Source: Oceanobacillus jeddahensis
Lineage (GTDB): Bacteria; Bacillota; Bacilli; Bacillales; Amphibacillaceae
Assembly (NCBI RefSeq): GCF_000750635.1
Contig: NZ_CCDM010000009.1
Location: 1 to 64,000 of the forward strand
Direction of reading: 5' to 3'
DNA length: 64,000 nt
Part shown: piece after piece, positions 1-9,583 of the stretch
Layout of the letters: every line of letters starts with the position of its first letter
Numbering within the stretch: position 1 is the first letter of the stretch
Position numbers and translations under genes: made by a program
The notes under the pieces: model-generated
What the model saw: the letters and a program-made list of their open reading frames with translations, nothing else
What the model was told of the DNA's origin: nothing
Databases searched by the model: none

Positions 1-75
1 TTTTCTCTTATCTAATACTTGCCGTACGATTTGAATTCGATCATCTAACTCATGTTTCGTCAGTCTTCTAGACAT
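1..75 (-). CDS. N-terminal fragment of an unidentified protein, cut by the window edge
   Basis: A reading frame on the minus strand starts at ATG 75 and stays open for 25 codons to the window edge (MSRRLTKHELDDRIQIVRQV...). A purine-rich ribosome binding site (GGGAG) lies about 9 nt upstream. The charged helical N-terminus would suit a small DNA-binding protein or the helix-turn-helix of a transposase, but too little is visible to assign a family. Confidence 0.45.
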   Translation of the reverse strand, partial: MSRRLTKHELDDRIQIVRQVLDKRK

Positions 76-507
76 ACAAAATACTCCCTTCATAGTAGGA
101 GAGATTTTTTATTATTTCTCTGTCTACTATAAAGGTAGCATATCACCGGTCGCCTTACACTTTACCTTCTATTCTTTGTCAAAAGGAACGATCAACTTCT
201 GTTTCCATGGGAATGAAGTTACTTTTTAATGTGTGAAAGTTGTGTTATTTACATAAATATATCAATCCTGTTTTATTGTTGCAAATAGTTAAATAATAAT
301 AAGATTGCTGACTATTTAAATAGAATGATTTGTGTAGACTTAACAATTATTTGATTAACCATAAAATTATTATGTAAACTAAAAATAATAATCCCTAGAA
401 ATCAGTACCAATATTACGTATAATAAAGGTGTTATGCAAAAGTCAGGAATAAACACCAAAGTTTGATATATACAGATAGGAATAAGTTGAAAAAGGGGTA
501 AAGGCTT
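76..507. other. Divergent intergenic region with hairpin and candidate dynamin promoter
   Basis: No gene is supportable here. An inverted repeat (TAGTAGGAGAGA near 93-104, TCTCTGTCTACTA near 116-128) lies in the leader of the minus-strand gene at the window edge and may be a regulatory hairpin. A TATAAT -10 box at 419-424 is a candidate promoter for the dynamin gene, but its -35 is poor. Confidence 0.4.
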
Positions 508-3500
508 GTGATCACGTATATGGAAAAAAGGGTAACAGAACAACAAATTGCATCCCTCTACAAAGAAATGAAAGATCATGGGGATAAGGTAAATGCAGAT
601 AAGATGCTTGATATCTTGGAAAAATACGTTAACCAGGAATTTGTCATCACATTAACAGGTCATTTTTCTGCAGGGAAGTCTTCGTTAATTAATCATCTAT
701 TAGGAGAGGAAATTCTGGCGAACAGTCCGATTCCTACCAGCGCGAATATTGTAAAAATCTCATCTGGAGAGGGCACTGTTCATGTGTTTTTTCATAACGG
801 GGATGTGGTTGAATATCATGAACCGTATAATTTAGAGCAAATTAAACAGTTTACTAAAAATAAAAACGATATTAAAAAAATGCATATCAGCACGGGAGAG
901 GAAATTTTACCGCCGTATACCGCTATTTTAGATACGCCGGGAATTGATGCTGCAGATGATGTTGACAGAATGCTGACAGAAGCTTCTCTTCATTTATCGG
1001 ATTGTCTTATTTATGTAACGGATTATAATCATGTTCAATCTGAAGTGAATTTATTATTTTTACAGGCTATGCAGGAAAATGGTCTGCCATTTATTATCGT
1101 GATCAATCAAATAGATAAGCATAATGAAGCAGAATTACCGTTTGTCGAATTTGATAAAAAAATTAAACAAACGTTTGATCAATGGAATCTGCATCCTTCT
1201 TCTATTTTCTACACATCTCTTAAAAATCCCGAAGCACCGCATAATGAATGGGAAGCGCTGAAGGACACTGTCTTTCATATGCTTCGGTCGAAAGATGAAT
1301 ACATGACGATGGAGGCAAGCATTCGACAAATCGTGAGTGATCATAAAGAAAAAGTCCATCGAGAAATGTCGAATCAAAAAGTCTCATTAGGCGAAGTGGA
1401 TAAAGTGTCACTGGATGAGAAAATAGAAACATTAACGATGGAAATTGAAAATCTGGAGGAGCGTCCCGAACAAATAGCAGCTGATTTTTTGAACGAGGTG
1501 GATCAGACTGCGAAAAATGCATATCTGATGCCGGCAGATTTAAGAGAGCTTGCGAAGGATTACCTGGAAGCAATGCAGCCAGATTTTAAAGTTGGCGGCC
1601 TATTTACTAGTGGTAAAAAAACGAAGGAAGCGAAAACAGAACGGAAACAGGCTTTTATGGAAGCTTTAGAAAAAAATGTGGAAACTACATTAAAGTGGAA
1701 GCTTCGTGATAAGTGGTATGAGCAAATTGAAATAAATCAACTAGATTCTTCATTTCAGGAAAAAGGAGTTTCATATCTGGAATGGTCTTTACGTGAGGAT
1801 CTGCTGGAGAGCAATTTGCGTAAAGGCGCAAGCATAAATGGAGATTATGTATTAAATTATACGAATGAAATAGCAGCCGATTTAAAAACATATTTCAAAA
1901 AACAGATGAGGCAGCTGGCTAATGAAGTAAAAAAAGAGCTTGAATTAAAAAACAAAGATAAATGGAATGATCTAAAAGCGCAATTGGAGCAGCTGGAGGA
2001 AAAAAAAGCAGACCAGCAAGCCAATCATGCGCTTGACAATGAAGAAACTGCTTATTTCAAGCGTTTAGATGAACAGGAAGCAAACCCGGAAGTGCAGCCG
2101 GAAACGATTGCAGCGATGAAGGAAGAACTAAAAGCCCGCAAAGTCATCCCTAAGCAAGGAATATCGGCTTTAGAACTGGTTGAAGAAGAGATACAGAAGG
2201 AAGAACGGGAGGACGAACAGGAAGAAACTGTGAATACGCTGCATGATAGTACAGAGCGGGATGTTGTCCATGATATTGATCAAGTATTACAGTTGGTCCA
2301 ATTACCTGGATTTGAAAGCTATCAACAGGATTTAAAGAAGCGAAAAATATCTTTAACGGAACGATCCTATACGATTGCTTTATTTGGTGCCTTCAGTGCA
2401 GGGAAGTCATCCTTTGCTAATGCAATTCTTGGAGAGCATGTTTTACCGGTATCTCCTAATCCGACAACTGCAGCAGTCAATCGCATTCGTCCGGTTACAA
2501 GTGAAAATCAGCATCGGGACGTTATTATAACCTTTAAATCAGAAGAAATGCTTATCGATGATATAAAAACGTTGGCAAAAGAATGTGATCCGCCCAACAC
2601 TTCATTCAGTAAGCTGATTACTTGGCTGCAAACAGAGAACGTATTGGAGGGTGTGCGTCTGCCAAAAATGTACCAGGCTTATTTAAGTGCGGTGCTGGAA
2701 GGCTATGAAGCAGCAGAATCTGTGATTGGATCGTCTAAGAAAATTACGTTTGATGACTTTGAGTCTTATGTGACAGATGAAGAAAAAGCATGTTATATTG
2801 CATCGATGGATCTTTTTTACGATTGCGAAGTAACAAAGCAGGGGATTACGCTTGTTGATACGCCGGGAGCTGATTCGATCAATGCGAGACATACTAATGT
2901 ATCCTTTGAATATATCAAACATGCAGATGCTATTTTATATGTTACCTATTATAATCATGCACTCTCCCGTGCAGATAAAGATTTTCTGATGCAGCTGGGG
3001 CGTGTGAAAGATGTATTTGAGTTAGATAAAATGTTTTTTATTGTCAATGCAGCTGACCTTGCCAGCAATCAGGAAGAATTAGATCTGGTAACCGGGTATG
3101 TCAAAGAACAATTAGTACAATTAGGAATTCGCTTTCCACGTCTTTACCCTGTTTCGAGCAAGCTTTCTTTGAGAGAAAAAATAGAACAAAAGATATTGAA
3201 TGAGCAAATGCAGGCTTTTGAGACCCGTTTTTATGACTTCATTCATCGTGACCTAACCGTCCTTGCGAAAAGAGCTGCAATGAATGATATAGAGCGCTCC
3301 GGTGAGGCGTTAGAAGAATTTATTCAATCATTAAAGCTGGATCAGTCTGCAAAAGCAAAACGGAAAGAAGCATTACAAAATGCTTACCAGCAAATTGTTC
3401 ATTATGTAGAAAATCTGGACACAGCTTCCACGGAGAAGCGCTGGCATCAAAAATTAGAAAAACAAACCTATTTTCTAAATGGGCGTTTTACGATCCGTTT

Positions 3501-4167
3501 CCATGATTTGTTTAAAGAAATTTATAACCCGACCACCATTACAGAGTCTGGCAGAGCAGGGAGGGAGCAGTTATCAAAGCAATTTGAACAACTTACCCTT
3601 TATATGGAAACTGAATTGCATCAGGAATTATTAGCTGTTTCGTTACGGATTGAACAGCTGTTAAAAAGTTTATTTAAAAACAATCAACATGAAATGATTG
3701 AAACAGCGAAAAAACTGGATCCGGTTTTTTCCATATCCGAATGGGATATAACAGCTTTTGACACACCTGATATCACAATGAAATTATCCATTGAAAAGCA
3801 TCAAGAGCTTCAAAAATTATTTGCCAAATTTAAAGATACGAAAACATTCTTTGTTCAAAATCAGAAAGAAGAAATCAAAGAGCAGTTATATACAATCATT
3901 GAACCAGATATTCAAGCATTTGTAGAAGACGGCAGAAGGTTAATTATGGCTTCTTATCAGGAACAGTGGGATAAAGAGCTGGAACAGGAAAAAACAACGC
4001 TTGTACATGAAGCAGATGTGCTTTATCAGCAATTTATAGACCGTTTATTTGTAGAAGCGGATATGGATGATTTAATAACAAGAAGAAAACAATTGAATGC
4101 TGTATTGCACTATAGTTTTTCCAACATGGATACAGAGAGGAAGGAAATAAAGCATGACGACAAATAA
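508..4167 (+). CDS. dynA: Double dynamin-like GTPase (DynA family)
   Basis: This large GTPase should bind, tether and remodel the cytoplasmic membrane, as DynA (YpbR) does in Bacillus subtilis, where it helps membrane repair and phage tolerance. The 1,219-residue product contains two complete dynamin units in tandem. The first has P-loop GHFSAGKS at residues 51-58, DTPG at about 142 and NQID at about 200. The second has P-loop GAFSAGKS at about 627, DTPGAD at about 785 and NAAD near 846. Long charged coiled-coil segments follow each GTPase domain, and its length is near that of B. subtilis DynA. The start is GTG 508, nine nt after AAAAGGGG; ATG 520 is an in-frame alternative. The end overlaps the exonuclease gene by 14 nt, so the two are probably co-transcribed, as their neighbourhood in Bacillus suggests. 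Confidence 0.93.
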   Translation: MITYMEKRVTEQQIASLYKEMKDHGDKVNADKMLDILEKYVNQEFVITLTGHFSAGKSSLINHLLGEEILANSPIPTSANIVKISSGEGTVHVFFHNGDVVEYHEPYNLEQIKQFTKNKNDIKKMHISTGEEILPPYTAILDTPGIDAADDVDRMLTEASLHLSDCLIYVTDYNHVQSEVNLLFLQAMQENGLPFIIVINQIDKHNEAELPFVEFDKKIKQTFDQWNLHPSSIFYTSLKNPEAPHNEWEALKDTVFHMLRSKDEYMTMEASIRQIVSDHKEKVHREMSNQKVSLGEVDKVSLDEKIETLTMEIENLEERPEQIAADFLNEVDQTAKNAYLMPADLRELAKDYLEAMQPDFKVGGLFTSGKKTKEAKTERKQAFMEALEKNVETTLKWKLRDKWYEQIEINQLDSSFQEKGVSYLEWSLREDLLESNLRKGASINGDYVLNYTNEIAADLKTYFKKQMRQLANEVKKELELKNKDKWNDLKAQLEQLEEKKADQQANHALDNEETAYFKRLDEQEANPEVQPETIAAMKEELKARKVIPKQGISALELVEEEIQKEEREDEQEETVNTLHDSTERDVVHDIDQVLQLVQLPGFESYQQDLKKRKISLTERSYTIALFGAFSAGKSSFANAILGEHVLPVSPNPTTAAVNRIRPVTSENQHRDVIITFKSEEMLIDDIKTLAKECDPPNTSFSKLITWLQTENVLEGVRLPKMYQAYLSAVLEGYEAAESVIGSSKKITFDDFESYVTDEEKACYIASMDLFYDCEVTKQGITLVDTPGADSINARHTNVSFEYIKHADAILYVTYYNHALSRADKDFLMQLGRVKDVFELDKMFFIVNAADLASNQEELDLVTGYVKEQLVQLGIRFPRLYPVSSKLSLREKIEQKILNEQMQAFETRFYDFIHRDLTVLAKRAAMNDIERSGEALEEFIQSLKLDQSAKAKRKEALQNAYQQIVHYVENLDTASTEKRWHQKLEKQTYFLNGRFTIRFHDLFKEIYNPTTITESGRAGREQLSKQFEQLTLYMETELHQELLAVSLRIEQLLKSLFKNNQHEMIETAKKLDPVFSISEWDITAFDTPDITMKLSIEKHQELQKLFAKFKDTKTFFVQNQKEEIKEQLYTIIEPDIQAFVEDGRRLIMASYQEQWDKELEQEKTTLVHEADVLYQQFIDRLFVEADMDDLITRRKQLNAVLHYSFSNMDTERKEIKHDDK

Positions 4168-5050
4168 AGTTTTATTAGTAGATGGGATGGCGCTCCTGTT
4201 CAGAGGATTTTTCGCTACATCTTTCCGGGGGAATTTTATGTATAATTCCCAAGGAGTTCCAACAAATGGTATTTATCAATTTTTACGTTATTTAACGGAT
4301 GCGATTCACACTTTTGAACCGTCCCACGTTGTTTGTTGCTGGGATATGGGAAGTAAAACATTCCGTACAGAAATGTATGATGGTTATAAAGCTAATCGTG
4401 ATGAACCACCGGTGGAGTTGATTCCACAATTTGATTTAGTGAAACAAGTCGTAGAATCTTTTGATATTCCCAATATTGGTTTAGAAAATTTTGAAGCAGA
4501 TGATTGCATGGGAACTCTTGCAAATATGTATAGCCCGGAAAATGATGTGTTTATTCTTTCAGGTGATCAGGATTTGCTGCAATTAGTAAAAGAAAATATA
4601 CGTGTAATTATTATGCGGAAGGGACAGGGAAATTATGAAGTTTTTGATAAAGAAAACTTCTATGAGAAAAAAGCACTCACACCTGAACAAATTATTGATT
4701 TAAAAGGACTGATGGGGGATTCATCGGATAATTATCCAGGTGTAAAAGGAATTGGAGAAAAAACAGCTTTAAAATTATTACAGGAATTTGGAACCGTCGA
4801 TGGTTTAATTGATAATATGGAAAAGCTTCCTAAAGGGGTACAGAATAAGTTGCAAGCGGATATGGACATGCTCTATTTATCACGGAATCTTGCGGAGATC
4901 AAATGTGATGTTCCAATAGCTTGTGATTTAGAAGCTTCCAAATGGAATTTTAAAGAAGAAAAGGTAATAACGGAATTGGATAGACTGGAATGGAAACATG
5001 TAGATCGTTTGTTAGATCCATTAAAAAATAAACCATCCATATCATTTTAA
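4154..5050 (+). CDS. ypcP: 5'-3' exonuclease (YpcP type, stand-alone Pol I N-domain)
   Basis: This 298-residue protein is homologous to the 5' nuclease domain of DNA polymerase I and would process flap or RNA-primer ends during lagging-strand synthesis and repair. The N-terminal metal-binding fold opens with VLLVDGMALLFRGFF. Acidic residues follow in FEADDCMGTLA and SGDQDLLQLV. The helix-three-turn-helix DNA clamp is the segment MGDSSDNYPGVKGIGEKTA (about 189-207). ATG 4154 follows GAGGAAGG and lies inside the end of the dynamin gene. A strong terminator follows at once, so the pair forms one short operon. Confidence 0.93.
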   Translation: MTTNKVLLVDGMALLFRGFFATSFRGNFMYNSQGVPTNGIYQFLRYLTDAIHTFEPSHVVCCWDMGSKTFRTEMYDGYKANRDEPPVELIPQFDLVKQVVESFDIPNIGLENFEADDCMGTLANMYSPENDVFILSGDQDLLQLVKENIRVIIMRKGQGNYEVFDKENFYEKKALTPEQIIDLKGLMGDSSDNYPGVKGIGEKTALKLLQEFGTVDGLIDNMEKLPKGVQNKLQADMDMLYLSRNLAEIKCDVPIACDLEASKWNFKEEKVITELDRLEWKHVDRLLDPLKNKPSISF

Positions 5051-5065
5051 TTCATTATTTAAATG

Positions 5066-5110
5066 GAGGGGTACCCTTTATACCTGTTAGGGGTATAAAG
5101 GGTACCCCTC
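5066..5110 (+). terminator. Rho-independent terminator after ypcP
   Basis: A perfect 19-bp stem (5066-5084 with 5092-5110) around a 7-nt loop is followed by TTTATTT. It closes the dynA-ypcP transcript. Confidence 0.9.
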
Positions 5111-5298
5111 TTTATTTCTTGTATCTATAAGATATTAAAGGTAATGTACTGTGCGTTCGTTCTTTTTAACGAACATCCATGTATAAGTTTTTCTTATTGT
5201 ATAAAATTAGAAGTGAACGTAAAGATTAGGTTTGGTAAAAAGACTTTCAATAGCTATAATGGAAGAAGAGATATTGTTCGAAAGAAAGGGGGAATAGA

Positions 5299-5724
5299 AT
5301 GTATTTTAAATCGAAAAAAGACAGATGGATGGCTATTATTCTTTGGGTTATTGTGCTTAGCGGTGTGCTTATTCCGTTATTCAGAGGTCAGGTAGTTAAT
5401 GCACTAATTATCATGCTTTTATGTGGCCTCCTGCTTTGGTTTTGGTTCCGTACAGGATATAAAATTGATAAAGATCGTTTAATTGTTTATTACGGGCCTA
5501 TCCGTCAAACCATTTATATAGAAAATATAGAATTAATCCTCCTTGCTAAAATGCCAATTATCGCGCCGGCATTATCGTTAGACCGTATACAAATTCGAAG
5601 TGGGAAATATGATTTAATCGCTATCTCACCGAAAGATAAGTTTACTTTTGTGGAAGAACTGGCAAAATTAAATCCGGATATTTCAGTAGATAAACGTTTA
5701 TTAAAGGAAGAGAAAGGAGAATAA
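5299..5724 (+). CDS. Membrane protein with bacterial PH domain (YyaB/DUF1200 type)
   Basis: The 141-residue protein has two N-terminal membrane helices (about residues 11-29 and 33-50). A compact beta-rich domain starting at TGYKIDKDRLIVYYGP resembles the bacterial PH-like domain found in YyaB-type proteins. Its function is not known. ATG 5299 follows AAAGGGGGA. The stop is three nt before the cysteine synthase start, so the two genes are very probably one operon, although nothing in the sequence links the PH protein to sulfur metabolism. Confidence 0.75.
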   Translation: MYFKSKKDRWMAIILWVIVLSGVLIPLFRGQVVNALIIMLLCGLLLWFWFRTGYKIDKDRLIVYYGPIRQTIYIENIELILLAKMPIIAPALSLDRIQIRSGKYDLIAISPKDKFTFVEELAKLNPDISVDKRLLKEEKGE

Positions 5725-5727
5725 GGC

Positions 5728-6654
5728 ATGAGAGTAGTGGATAATGTTACAGAGTTAGTCGGAAATACACCGATGGTAACTCTAAATCAGCTACAGCCTG
5801 AAAATGCAGCAAAAATTTATGTGAAGCTTGAAATGTTTAATCCAAGCGGAAGTGTAAAGGACCGGGCTGCAATGCATATGATTCATATTGCCGAGCAAGA
5901 AGGGCTTATACAGCCTGGGGATACAATTATTGAGCCGACTAGTGGTAATACAGGAATAGGACTGGCAATGGCTGCTTCAGCAAAAGGATATAAAGCGATT
6001 CTTGTAATGCCGGATAATAGTACCCTTGAGAGAAGAAATCTTTTGAAAGCATATGGCGCTAAAGTTGTTTTAACGCCTAGCAGTGAAAAAATGCCTGGAG
6101 CTATTCAAAAAGCATTAGAATTGCAAGCAGAGATTCCAAACAGCTTTATTCCTCAGCAATTTAAAAACATGTCGAACCCGGATGCCCACCGTAAAACAAC
6201 AGCTTTGGAAATTTTAAACGATATGAACGATCAATTGGACGCGTTTGTTTGTACTGCAGGTACCGGTGGAACAGTAACAGGTACTGGAGAATCATTAAGA
6301 GCGTTCATACCGGATTTACATATTGCTGTAGTGGAGCCCAAAGGTTCCCCGGTACTATCAGGAGGGGAGCCTGGTTCCCATAAATTAGTGGGGACCAGTC
6401 CTGGCTTTGTACCTGAAATTTTAAATACATCTATTTATGACGAGATTATTCAAATCAATGATGAACAGGCGATAAATTTATTAAAAGAGCTTGCACAGAA
6501 AGAAGGATTATTTATCGGTCCCTCTGGAGCAGCTGCTATTTATGCAGCAAGAGAAATCGCCAAGCGTTTAGATAATACGAAAAAAGTGGTTTGTATTGCT
6601 CCGGATACGGGAGAAAGATACTTGTCCATGGATTTTCTGCAAGATACGGATTAA
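5728..6654 (+). CDS. cysK: O-acetylserine (thiol)-lyase, cysteine synthase family
   Basis: This PLP-dependent enzyme condenses O-acetylserine with sulfide to give cysteine. The PLP lysine is K44 in NPSGSVKDRA. The substrate-binding TSGNTG loop is at 71-76 and the glycine-rich phosphate-binding loop is GTGGTVTG near 178. At 308 residues it has the normal family length. The GEPGSHKLVG segment is also typical. I cannot separate CysK from CysM or MccA-like paralogues by eye. No T-box or S-box leader is visible upstream; the gene is reached by read-through from the PH-domain gene. Confidence 0.85.
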   Translation: MRVVDNVTELVGNTPMVTLNQLQPENAAKIYVKLEMFNPSGSVKDRAAMHMIHIAEQEGLIQPGDTIIEPTSGNTGIGLAMAASAKGYKAILVMPDNSTLERRNLLKAYGAKVVLTPSSEKMPGAIQKALELQAEIPNSFIPQQFKNMSNPDAHRKTTALEILNDMNDQLDAFVCTAGTGGTVTGTGESLRAFIPDLHIAVVEPKGSPVLSGGEPGSHKLVGTSPGFVPEILNTSIYDEIIQINDEQAINLLKELAQKEGLFIGPSGAAAIYAAREIAKRLDNTKKVVCIAPDTGERYLSMDFLQDTD

Positions 6655-6790
6655 CGAAGCAGGCAAATCACCTATTTTTTTATTTTGCATAGTTTACCAG
6701 TAAAGAAGTTGAACCATGATGGTTTTTTGTATCTTGAAGCCAACGCATGAAAACTTTTCTTCATCATATTAAAAAAACTCTATTTTTCAT

Positions 6791-6819
6791 TTGTTTTTCT
6801 GTATTATTCCTGCTATAAT
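6791..6819 (+). promoter_or_regulatory. Sigma-A-type promoter for the riboswitch-dapA unit
   Basis: TTGTTT at 6791-6796 and TATAAT at 6814-6819 are separated by 17 nt. They stand about 30 nt before the lysine aptamer. Confidence 0.65.
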
Positions 6820-6845
6820 ACAGACAAATTCATTATTCATAGGTG

Positions 6846-7018
6846 AACGATAGAGGTGCAAAGACCATCAGTAAATATGCAGAGTCAGATTAGGCTGGCG
6901 AGGAAGCATATAGAAAGGGGAATTTGCCGAAGTACAATAAGCCTTATTCTTATTGCACTGGTACCAGGATTGAATAAACCCGGTGCTGTCATATAGGAAA
7001 CTATGTGGAGGGCTATCA
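6846..7018 (+). promoter_or_regulatory. Lysine riboswitch (L-box) controlling dapA
   Basis: Conserved L-box blocks occur in the expected order: GATAGAGGTGC at 6849, AAAGGGGAATTTGCCGAAG near 6915, TTATTGCACTGG followed by TTGAATAAA, GGTGCTGTCA near 6983, and GGAGGGCTATC ending at 7017. The last block closes the P1 helix with the first. In Bacillus, lysine binding favours a downstream terminator, so high lysine should switch off dapA here. Confidence 0.93.
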
Positions 7019-7043
7019 GCTGAGAGGACATTAAAATGTTTAT

Positions 7044-7076
7044 GCAGCAGCGGTCTCCGTTGGTGCTTTTTATTTT
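7044..7076 (+). terminator. Riboswitch terminator in the dapA leader
   Basis: GCAGCAGCGG (7044-7053) pairs with CCGTTGGTGC (7057-7066) with one G-U pair and one mismatch, followed by TTTTTATTTT. Its position 26 nt after the aptamer fits transcription attenuation by lysine. A second weak stem-loop lies near 7121-7155. Confidence 0.65.
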
Positions 7077-7259
7077 GTGGAAAAATTGAAGTAATGGATA
7101 ATGATAAGAAAAAATAAATTCAGAAGCAGTGAAATTAACTTTACTGTTCCTGCTTATCTTTATTACTTTCCACCCTCTAGGTTTTTTAAGCACTTTCCTT
7201 AGGTGCTATCGTCTATTTTTCATCAAGTAATGTTGATATTATACAAAGGGTGTGTTGTT

Positions 7260-8141
7260 ATGAATTTTGGAAAAGTGGTTACGGCGATGGTAACGCCATT
7301 TAATGAACAGCAAGAAATTGATTATGAGGCATTAGATATTTTAATTGAATATCTTATTGAAAATGGTTCAGATGGGTTGGTAGTAGCGGGAACCACAGGA
7401 GAATCTCCAACTTTATCAGATGAAGAAAAATTAGCGCTATTTTCTCATACGGTACAGCAAGTAAATGGAAGAATTTCAGTGATTGCAGGTACTGGCTCGA
7501 ATCAGACAAAAGGATCGATTGCATTATCACAAGCAGCTGAAAAAACAGGCGTGGATGCCATTATGCTTGTAACACCTTATTATAATAAACCTTCTCAAGA
7601 TGGTTTGTATGCGCATTTTAAAACAGTGGCCGACTCGGTTCAATTGCCAGTGATGCTTTATAATGTGCCTGGCAGAACTTCTGTCGATTTGGCAGCAGAA
7701 ACGGTTATTCGATTATCAGCTGTTGATAATATCGTGGCAATTAAAGATGCAAGCGGCGATATGGATAAGGTAACAGAAATGGTCGCGCAAACGGACGCCA
7801 GCTTTTCTGTATACAGTGGAGAAGATGCGCTGACCTTACCGTCCCTTGCAGTTGGGGCAATAGGAATTGTTTCTGTTTCCGGACACGTTATCGGCAATGA
7901 GATGCAGGAGATGATTGCTGCCTATGAACAGGGAGCTGTGAAAAAAGCTGCTTCTATTCATCAACGTATCCTGCCCGTAATGCAGGAAATGTTTGCTGCA
8001 CCAAGCCCTTCTCCAGTAAAAGCAGCATTAAATCGAAATGGGGTACATGTTGGCGGTGTTCGTTTGCCGTTACTTCCATTAAATGATGAACAGCTGCAAT
8101 CGTTGAACCATAAATTAGAGTTGCTGGAACAAGTAAAATAA
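7260..8141 (+). CDS. dapA: 4-hydroxy-tetrahydrodipicolinate synthase
   Basis: DapA condenses pyruvate with aspartate semialdehyde, the first committed step to diaminopimelate, lysine and (in spore formers) dipicolinate. The 293-residue TIM-barrel shows GTTGES at 44-49, YY at 107-108, the catalytic tyrosine in LYNVPGRT (Y134) and the Schiff-base lysine K162 in VAIKDASGD. ATG 7260 is chosen because it follows AAAGGG by 9 nt and gives the family N-terminus MNFGKVVTAMVTPF; the frame is open further upstream but without similarity. Lysine control comes from the riboswitch in its leader. Confidence 0.96.
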   Translation: MNFGKVVTAMVTPFNEQQEIDYEALDILIEYLIENGSDGLVVAGTTGESPTLSDEEKLALFSHTVQQVNGRISVIAGTGSNQTKGSIALSQAAEKTGVDAIMLVTPYYNKPSQDGLYAHFKTVADSVQLPVMLYNVPGRTSVDLAAETVIRLSAVDNIVAIKDASGDMDKVTEMVAQTDASFSVYSGEDALTLPSLAVGAIGIVSVSGHVIGNEMQEMIAAYEQGAVKKAASIHQRILPVMQEMFAAPSPSPVKAALNRNGVHVGGVRLPLLPLNDEQLQSLNHKLELLEQVK

Positions 8142-8149
8142 TCAAGATG

Positions 8150-8181
8150 AAAACCTCTCTAACATTGTTTAGAGGGGTTTT
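8150..8181 (+). terminator. Terminator after dapA
   Basis: AAAACCTCTCTAA (8150-8162) pairs with TTAGAGGGGTTTT (8169-8181), ending in a T run. Confidence 0.85.
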
Positions 8182-8311
8182 GCATTTTCACTGAAGCTTC
8201 CTGTGTTATTATTATCCCCCTAAAAAAATCGCTATAATACTTACCCAAATTTTAAAATTAAATGGTAAAATATGATACAAGCTAATCAAAAAAAGAAGGG
8301 ATGGGGAGCGG

Positions 8312-9535
8312 ATGAATGAAACATGGATTCAAGCAGATGATAGCATTACGCTTTGGGGGATTATCATTATTTGGGCCTCTGTGAGTATATTTTTAGAACA
8401 GCGCTACAGCTGGGCTTCCAAGGTTACAGGGGCAATTATTGCATTAGTAGGTGCAATGGCTTTATCCAATTTCGGAATTATTCCAACAGAGTCCCCCGTA
8501 TATGATGCAGTCTGGTCTGTTATTGTACCATTAGCCATACCGCTTTTGTTATTTCACGTTAATCTTAAAAAAATATGGAAGGAAAGCAGCAGGTTATTGC
8601 TTATATTCCTGTTAAGTTCCATCGGTACGGTTGCCGGAACGATTATTGCATTTTTTACTTTACGAAATCACATACCTTTTTTAGATCAATTAAGCGGTAT
8701 TTTCGGTGCTTCCTATATTGGAGGAGGCGTGAACTTTGCGGCGATGGCAGCTAAATTTGACACGCCAGGGGAAATTGTTTCTGCAGCAGTGGTTGCGGAC
8801 AACTTAATGATGGCATTACTGTTTATTATTCTAATGATGATCCCTGCACTTCATTTTATCCGTAAACGTTATCCGACACCACATGTGGAAGAAGTAGAAA
8901 AGAATCACTCGGCGAATGATAAAACATTGGCAGAAAGTTTCTGGAAAAGGAAAGAAGTTTCTTTGAAGGACATGGCGCTTTCGATTGGAACAGCTTTTCT
9001 TTTAGTGATTGTGTCTTTAAAAATTGCCGAATTTTTTGCCGGGATTATTCCTAGTGGAGAAGATGTTTCGTTCTTCAATAACTTGTTAAATGGAATTATT
9101 GGGGATCAGTATTTAGTATTAACAACTCTTACCTTTGTCGCTTTGGCAGTATTTCCAAACTACTTTTCAGGGTTAAATGGAAGCCAGGAAATTGGAACGT
9201 ATTTAATTCATATCTTTTTTGTCGTAATTGGAATACCTGCTTCTATCACGTTAATTATTCAAACGGCGCCATTATTGCTTCTATTTGCATTTATTATTGT
9301 GGCAATTAATTTAATGCTATCTCTTGTTTTCGGAAAATTATTCCGAATGAGTTTAGAAGAAATCCTGCTGGCGAGTAATGCAAATATCGGGGGACCAACT
9401 ACTGCAGCTGCGTTTGCGATTGCAAAAGGCTGGAGGCAACTAGTCGGTCCGATATTAATCGTTGGAACCTTAGGTTATATTGTAGGAAATTATATCGGCA
9501 CCTTCCTTGCTGTGTGGTTCGGCACCTTGATGTAG
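8312..9535 (+). CDS. DUF819 family integral membrane protein (YjcL-like)
   Basis: The 407-residue product is hydrophobic throughout, with about ten predicted membrane helices. The conserved motif SYIGGGVNFAAMA lies at about 138-150 and a second inverted-repeat-like motif NANIGGPTTAAAFA at about 356-369. These are features of DUF819 proteins such as B. subtilis YjcL. The two similar G-rich motifs suggest a transporter with internal symmetry, but the substrate is unknown. ATG 8312 follows GGGATGGGGAG. The gene is monocistronic, with terminators on both sides. Confidence 0.85.
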   Translation: MNETWIQADDSITLWGIIIIWASVSIFLEQRYSWASKVTGAIIALVGAMALSNFGIIPTESPVYDAVWSVIVPLAIPLLLFHVNLKKIWKESSRLLLIFLLSSIGTVAGTIIAFFTLRNHIPFLDQLSGIFGASYIGGGVNFAAMAAKFDTPGEIVSAAVVADNLMMALLFIILMMIPALHFIRKRYPTPHVEEVEKNHSANDKTLAESFWKRKEVSLKDMALSIGTAFLLVIVSLKIAEFFAGIIPSGEDVSFFNNLLNGIIGDQYLVLTTLTFVALAVFPNYFSGLNGSQEIGTYLIHIFFVVIGIPASITLIIQTAPLLLLFAFIIVAINLMLSLVFGKLFRMSLEEILLASNANIGGPTTAAAFAIAKGWRQLVGPILIVGTLGYIVGNYIGTFLAVWFGTLM

Positions 9536-9541
9536 ATAAAC

Positions 9542-9583
9542 AAAAAAATCCACTTCTGTATGTATGACAGAAGTGGATTTTTT
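9542..9583 (+). terminator. Terminator after the DUF819 gene
   Basis: A 17-bp stem (AAAAAATCCACTTCTGT with ACAGAAGTGGATTTTTT) with a 7-nt loop. It is A/T-flanked and could work in both directions. Confidence 0.9.

Noticed and set aside
5144..5395. 83-codon frame overlapping the PH-domain gene start
   Set aside because: Weaker start and no similarity; the overlapping frame from 5299 has a good ribosome binding site and a recognisable domain.
7203..7259. Longer N-terminus for DapA
   Set aside because: No ribosome binding site and no match to the family start; ATG 7260 fits both.
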